Below, in pieces: positions 14,782-18,304 of a DNA stretch of 18,304 nucleotides (the first letter of the stretch is position 1; each line of letters opens with the position of its first letter). Source of the DNA: an uncultured Corynebacterium sp. (GTDB lineage: Bacteria > Actinomycetota > Actinomycetes > Mycobacteriales > Mycobacteriaceae); the NCBI GenBank assembly GCA_915275065.1, contig CAJZGD010000013.1, positions 1-18,304 of the forward strand, in the 5' to 3' direction. The position numbers were made by a program, and so were the translations under genes. The notes under the pieces are model-generated. The model was not told the origin of the DNA and ran no database searches. It saw only the letters and a list, made by a program, of their open reading frames with translations.

Positions 14782-15405
14782 TTAGAAACGCACTGCGGAG
14801 TGGAATGGCATGTTGTCCATCGGTGCTTCCTGCAAGGGGGTGCCCTGCGTGACCGCGTGCACGACCTTGCCATTGCCGGCATAAATGCCGACGTGGGAGG
14901 CGCCGGAGTAGAAGACCACGATGTCACCAGGTTGCAGGTTTTCCCGTGAAATCTTTTGGCCTTCAGCTGCTTGCCCATACGAGGTACGAGGAATCTTCTT
15001 GCCCACTTGGTTGTATGCCCAGCTGGTCAGGCCCGAGCAATCGAATGCGTTCGGCCCCGTTGCGCCCCAAACATAAGGGGAGCCTATCTTGGAACGAGCT
15101 GCTGCCAAGATCGACTCTCCTACAGACTGGGTTTGGAAGGGCTGTGCTTGAGGGTTAGCAATTGCTGCCGCAAAGTCCGTGCCACCTTGCCCCTTGAGGG
15201 AGGGAACATAATTGTCCACCCCGGGAACATTAGCAAGACCCTGAACGCCTTCTAACCCCTGGACATCCATACGGAAATCGGTACCAGGAACCACTACCTC
15301 TGCTGCATGAGCAGCCATGGGTGTTAGCGTAGCGACAGCAGCAGTTGCAGTTACCGCTGCGGTGTTACGTACCACTTTCTTGCCTTGACGACGGTGCTTA
15401 GCCAC
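14782..15405 (-). CDS. Secreted NlpC/P60 peptidoglycan endopeptidase, short form (paralogue 2)
   Basis: From the GTG at 15405 this is 207 residues. A basic start (AKHRRQGKKVVRN), a hydrophobic Ala/Thr/Val stretch and the cleavage-like AAHA/AE at residue 34 form a signal peptide. A low-complexity segment with LEGVQGLANVPG follows. The NlpC/P60 domain carries Cys123 (AFDCSGLT), His171 (ASHVGIYAG) and His183 (VVHAV). It hydrolyses cell-wall peptides outside the membrane. The frame is open 66 codons further back to 15603, but GGAGA sits 8 bases before the GTG and the signal peptide begins right there, so the extension is untranslated leader or promoter. It lacks the coiled-coil regulatory part of its neighbour. 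Confidence 0.92.
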   Translation of the reverse strand: MAKHRRQGKKVVRNTAAVTATAAVATLTPMAAHAAEVVVPGTDFRMDVQGLEGVQGLANVPGVDNYVPSLKGQGGTDFAAAIANPQAQPFQTQSVGESILAAARSKIGSPYVWGATGPNAFDCSGLTSWAYNQVGKKIPRTSYGQAAEGQKISRENLQPGDIVVFYSGASHVGIYAGNGKVVHAVTQGTPLQEAPMDNMPFHSAVRF

Positions 15406-16158
15406 GGATGAATCTCCAATACTGTTTACGTTGCCTACCAATGCCGGGATTCTTGGTGTACCGGTTATGGTCCGGAACCAGAGTTTGTCTAACACGAACC
15501 CTGTTAACCAGTTCGGCTTTTCTCTGGCTGAATTTGTCTCAAATAGGTTACGAAATTTTTTTAACACATGTCCATTCATTTCGGCCGTTTTCACCGTTAT
15601 CAAGTCGTTACTAAAGTAATTTAATATAAACCTTAACGATTATTAAATAATTAGTACCACCAATATACATTGCTGAAAATGACATGAAAATAGGCAATAA
15701 CCTGCCTAAATAATAAAAGATGTCTGACCCCTAGGGGTTTGCCCCGTATGAAAATAGTCATCTCAGGGGCCCGAAACTTAATTAAAGTAATCTACGTCAC
15801 AAGAGGTTTTCTTTGACCCAAATAGGGGCGATTTTTACCCACGGTACCCCCGCCCTACCCCTAAGGGATTACCCGGAAAAGTTATTATCACCAGTCACTT
15901 TAGCAACTTTAGCAACACTAGAAACAGATTCTGCGGGTCTGTGCCCCACGCCCACGTCGCAGCGACTCGCTCATGTCCACGATAAAAAGCGACGCTCTCC
16001 GAACCGTAATATCTGCCAAAATCACCGAAAAACCGCAGGTAAAACCTGCTTTAGGCGTCGAAAAGCTAAATCTAGGCCAACATGATGACCAGCCAAAGGT
16101 ATTATTTGCGGATTCTTAAGTTATTAGGTCTGCTAAAACGGCCTAAAACCGGGACAGC
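15406..16158. other. Gene-free, AT-rich, inverted-repeat-rich intergenic block
   Basis: No convincing gene lies between nlpC2 and the qcrB terminator. The part next to nlpC2 (15406-15660) holds its promoter and leader, with several TATATT-like hexamers near 15620-15665 on the minus strand. Further right are TAGGCA-N6-TGCCTA (15691-15708), a 12-bp palindrome ACCCCTAGGGGT (15727-15738), GGGG-TTTG-CCCC (15734-15745) enclosed by AGATG/CATCT (15718-15722 and 15759-15763), a perfect tandem ACTTTAGCA (15897-15914), CGTCGC/GCGACG (15955-15960 and 15989-15994), and GCAGGT-AAA-ACCTGC (16035-16049). This density suggests operator sites or a structured RNA, but no known family was recognised. Confidence 0.5.
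15897..15914. repeat. Perfect tandem 9-bp repeat
   Basis: ACTTTAGCA occurs twice back to back (15897-15905 and 15906-15914), followed by a related ACACTAG. It could be a pair of direct-repeat protein-binding half-sites or simple duplication. It lies about 500 bp upstream of the nlpC2 start and outside any supported gene. Confidence 0.6.
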
Positions 16159-16195
16159 AAAATAGCCACCACCATGAAAAGGCAGTGACTATTTT
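16159..16195 (-). terminator. Intrinsic terminator of the qcr operon
   Basis: On the minus strand AAAATAGTCACTGCC pairs with GGTGGTGGCTATTTT around a 7-nt TTTTCAT loop, giving about 15 pairs including four G-T wobbles. The hairpin begins 22 bp after the qcrB stop, and its distal arm ends in TTTT. qcrB is therefore the last gene of the unit. Confidence 0.8.
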
Positions 16196-16216
16196 CTCAA
16201 GCGCTAATTGGCTATT

Positions 16217-17839
16217 TTAGGATTTCTGGTTCCCCTCATCGGCATCCCGATTAGCCTTATTCAAGGCCTGGAACATCTCGTACTCCTCTTGATGATTCTC
16301 GTGCTCGATCTCGGCGGCCTTCCGTGCCACATCCTCAGGATCCGGCGTCAAGGCACCTCGACCCGGATGGCCAGAGAAGCCCAGCTGGTTCATCTGCTTC
16401 GGCACCGGCGCACCAGCGTACGGCAACGGCACCGGATGGCCGTGCTCATCCACCTCACCCAGCGGCTGGTGAATCTCCACAAACGCACCATTCGGCATCA
16501 TCTTAATCACACCGGTCTCAATGCCGTGCTCCAGCACTTCACGGTCGGAACGCTGCAACCCAATGCAGATCCGGTAGGTGACAAAGTAGGCCAACGGCGG
16601 CAACACAATGAGCCCAATGCGCCCCACCCAGGTCATGGCGTTCAGCGACACCCCGAAGTGGTAGGCAAACAGGTCATTGCCGCCCGAAAGGGTCACCAGG
16701 AAGTAGAAGGCAATACCCATCATGCCCAACGAGGTCCGCACCGGCACGTCCCGCGGCCGCTGCAACAGGTTATGGTGGGCTGTATCCCCGGTAATCTTTG
16801 CCTCAATGAACGGATAGGCGATGAGCAACACCACCATGAGGCCGGCCAGCATTGCCACCCAGAACGCCCCAGGCACGGTGTAATTGCCCAAATACAGCTC
16901 CCATGCCGGCATGACACGAGCCAAACCGTCCGTCCACAGCATGTAAATGTCAGGCTGCGAACCGGCAGACACCTGGGCCGGATTATAGGGGCCCAGCAAC
17001 CAAATCGCGTTAATCGTGGTCAACCCGGCCATGAGCGCCAACACGCCGGCGGTAATCAACCCGAATGCGGCGGCCTTAATACCGAACAGTGGCAGAATCC
17101 GCACACCCACCACATTATTTTCGGCGCGACCCGGCCCGGGGAATTGGGTGTGCTTCTGGTACCACACCAACGCCAGGTGGGCGGCAATCAGGCCCAAGAT
17201 AATGCCGGGGATAATCAGCACGTGGGCGATATAGAAGCGATCCAGCATCAGCTCAGAGGGGAAATCCCCGCCGAAGATGAGCCAGTGCATCCAGGTGCCG
17301 ATGATCGGCAGGCCCACGATAATGGCGGACATGATGCGCAGGCCCACGCCGGACAGCAAGTCGTCCGGCAACGAGTAGCCCATGAAGCCCTCGGCCATGC
17401 CCAGCAGCAACAACACGCACCCGATAATCCAGTTGGCTTCACGCGGGCGCCGGAACGCCCCGGTGAAGAAGATACGCAGCATGTGCACGGTCATGGACAC
17501 CATGAACATGAGCGCAGCCCAGTGGTGCATTTGGCGGATAAAGAGCCCGCCGCGCACCTCAAAGGACAGGTTCAAGGCCGTCTCATACGCCCGGGACATC
17601 TCCACGCCATTCAGCGGAAGATACGCACCGTCGTAGATGACCTTGGTAATAGACGGGTCGAAGAATAGTGTGAGGTAGACACCGGTCAGCAGCAGGATGA
17701 GAAAGCTATAGAGCGCAATCTCACCGAGCATAAACGACCAGTGGGTGGGAAATACCTTGTTAATCTGTCGGCGAATACCCGCAGCAGCGGTGTACCGCGA
17801 ATCAATATTATTGCCGATTTCGGCTAATTTGGTGCTCAT
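16217..17839 (-). CDS. qcrB: Cytochrome bcc complex cytochrome b subunit
   Basis: This 540-residue integral membrane subunit of the menaquinol:cytochrome c reductase binds two b haems and forms both quinone sites. Haem ligand candidates are His105 and His119 on one helix (IRQMHHWAALMF, TVHML) and His206 and His221 on another (YIAHVLII, AAHLALVW). The last pair has 14 intervening residues, as in b6f-like and actinobacterial proteins. The Qo-site motif reads PDIY (296-299) where PEWY-type sequences stand in mitochondria. A hydrophilic C-terminal tail of over 100 residues, ending very acidic and Asn/Glu-rich, is typical of actinobacterial QcrB. The ATG overlaps the qcrA stop by one base (TAATG), so translation is coupled. 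In corynebacteria the complex forms a supercomplex with aa3 oxidase. Confidence 0.96.
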   Translation of the reverse strand: MSTKLAEIGNNIDSRYTAAAGIRRQINKVFPTHWSFMLGEIALYSFLILLLTGVYLTLFFDPSITKVIYDGAYLPLNGVEMSRAYETALNLSFEVRGGLFIRQMHHWAALMFMVSMTVHMLRIFFTGAFRRPREANWIIGCVLLLLGMAEGFMGYSLPDDLLSGVGLRIMSAIIVGLPIIGTWMHWLIFGGDFPSELMLDRFYIAHVLIIPGIILGLIAAHLALVWYQKHTQFPGPGRAENNVVGVRILPLFGIKAAAFGLITAGVLALMAGLTTINAIWLLGPYNPAQVSAGSQPDIYMLWTDGLARVMPAWELYLGNYTVPGAFWVAMLAGLMVVLLIAYPFIEAKITGDTAHHNLLQRPRDVPVRTSLGMMGIAFYFLVTLSGGNDLFAYHFGVSLNAMTWVGRIGLIVLPPLAYFVTYRICIGLQRSDREVLEHGIETGVIKMMPNGAFVEIHQPLGEVDEHGHPVPLPYAGAPVPKQMNQLGFSGHPGRGALTPDPEDVARKAAEIEHENHQEEYEMFQALNKANRDADEGNQKS

Positions 17840-18304
17840 TATGACTTACGCTCCCAGAATGCGGGGCCAACGGGTTCCACAAAATTACCCGCGGCGACGA
17901 GGTAACCGTCTTCATCAACGGTAATCGGCAGCTGTGGCAAGGCGCGGGCGGCGGGGCCGAATACCGGCTTGCCATAATGCAATGCGTCGAACTGCGACTG
18001 GTGGCAGGGGCACAAGATCCGGTTGGTTTGCGCCTCATACAGCGAGGTAGGGCAACCGATATGTGTACAAATCTTCGAATAGGCGTAGTAATCGCCGAAG
18101 TGGAAATCTTCCTGCCCCACACGTTCAACCACCTTGGCGGCGTCCGAAGAGCGAAGACGAATCAACATGACGGCGTTACGGGCGCCGTGAATGGAATGCA
18201 TGTGCGTTTCGTACACGTCGCGAGTGGGATCGTAGAGATCCCCATCGTTCACATCCTCTTCCGGCAGGGGGAACACAGTTTCCATGGCGGCGGCAGCTAG
18301 GTCT
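17839..18304 (-). CDS. qcrA: Cytochrome bcc complex Rieske iron-sulfur subunit, C-terminal part (gene runs off the right edge)
   Basis: The frame is open from the right edge to a TAA at 17841-17839 and encodes about 154 residues. Both halves of the [2Fe-2S] site are present: CTHIGC and, 17-19 residues on, CPCHQSQFD, supplying two Cys and two His ligands plus the disulphide-forming Cys pair. The domain continues with the conserved GPAARALPQLP loop and ends FWERKS. This is the part that shuttles electrons from menaquinol to cytochrome cc. The N-terminal region with the membrane helices lies outside the window, so an internal ATG at 18285 is not the start. The last base of the stop is shared with the qcrB ATG. 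Confidence 0.95.
   Translation of the reverse strand, partial: DLAAAAMETVFPLPEEDVNDGDLYDPTRDVYETHMHSIHGARNAVMLIRLRSSDAAKVVERVGQEDFHFGDYYAYSKICTHIGCPTSLYEAQTNRILCPCHQSQFDALHYGKPVFGPAARALPQLPITVDEDGYLVAAGNFVEPVGPAFWERKS

Noticed and set aside
15406..15603. 66-codon in-frame N-terminal extension of nlpC2
   Set aside because: The GTG at 15405 has a good Shine-Dalgarno and is followed immediately by a signal peptide. The extension would bury that signal inside the protein.
15813..16085. Plus-strand 90-codon frame starting TTG with AGAGG 6 bases upstream
   Set aside because: The ribosome site is tempting, but the translation is compositionally odd (Thr/Leu stretch then an Arg/Lys-rich tail) and has no recognisable domain. 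It crosses the inverted repeats. I kept the region as non-coding; conservation would be needed to revive it.
15420..16100. A c-di-AMP (ydaO-type) riboswitch upstream of the NlpC/P60 gene
   Set aside because: This class is known upstream of wall hydrolases in actinobacteria, so I looked for its conserved core on the minus strand. I could not find the characteristic conserved segments. A covariance-model search would settle it.
16208..17668. Long plus-strand open frame (486 codons) antisense to qcrB
   Set aside because: It is a His/Gln/Arg-rich shadow of a GC-rich membrane gene whose opposite strand encodes an unmistakable cytochrome b. No domain or ribosome site supports it.
1..18304. CRISPR array, tRNA/rRNA genes, insertion sequence or phage remnants
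   Set aside because: No regularly spaced repeats, cloverleaf sequences, transposase motifs or terminal inverted repeats with target duplications were seen. The gene order looks like conserved core chromosome.

Overview
The window reads as chromosomal core sequence of a Corynebacterium or very close relative. Several gene neighbourhoods point this way: metF / idsA / mptA, a PknL kinase carrying PASTA domains beside an Rv2175c-type winged-helix protein, class II aroG beside an Rv2179c-type exoribonuclease, plsC / glk / pimB', two tandem NlpC/P60 hydrolases, and the qcrA-qcrB end of the cytochrome bcc operon. From memory this follows the order in C. glutamicum and, in part, the M. tuberculosis Rv2172c-Rv2196 region. 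I cannot name the species. I saw no tRNA, rRNA, CRISPR array, insertion sequence or prophage.

Layout, left half. Bases 1-385 hold the 5' part of metF (minus). A 52-bp divergent promoter region separates it from idsA (polyprenyl diphosphate synthase) and mptA (polyprenyl-phosphomannose-dependent mannosyltransferase), both plus. mptA runs 57 bp into the convergent Rv2175c-like gene (minus). A 74-bp divergent spacer leads to pknL (plus), which overlaps a ClgR-like XRE regulator by one base (TAATG). A degenerate SDR/epimerase-like gene follows. It converges on aroG with only 15 bp between them.

Layout, right half. From 7145 to the right edge everything recognisable is on the minus strand. Read in transcription order it is: qcrA (partial) - qcrB - terminator; about 810 bp without a convincing gene, AT-rich and rich in inverted repeats; nlpC2 - terminator; nlpC1 - pimB'; glk (own promoter) - plsC; acyltransferase-3 membrane protein - a 48-aa membrane protein - DEDDh exoribonuclease - aroG.

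How the genes fit together. A cell-envelope theme dominates. IdsA makes prenyl diphosphates, the class of precursor from which lipid carriers are built. PimB' adds the second mannose of phosphatidylinositol mannosides and MptA extends the lipomannan backbone from a polyprenyl carrier. PlsC makes phosphatidic acid. The NlpC/P60 proteins cut peptidoglycan peptides, and PknL has an extracytoplasmic PASTA array of a kind known to sense muropeptides or lipid II. Two DNA-binding proteins flank PknL directly. MetF, AroG and QcrAB are housekeeping metabolism and respiration.

The items most worth a second look are the inverted-repeat-rich intergenic block before qcrB (15600-16160), the competing hairpins upstream of nlpC1, the 48-aa membrane protein, the SDR-like protein that lacks the catalytic Tyr, and the PknL / XRE translational coupling. 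I found no clearly new multi-gene defence or biosynthetic system.
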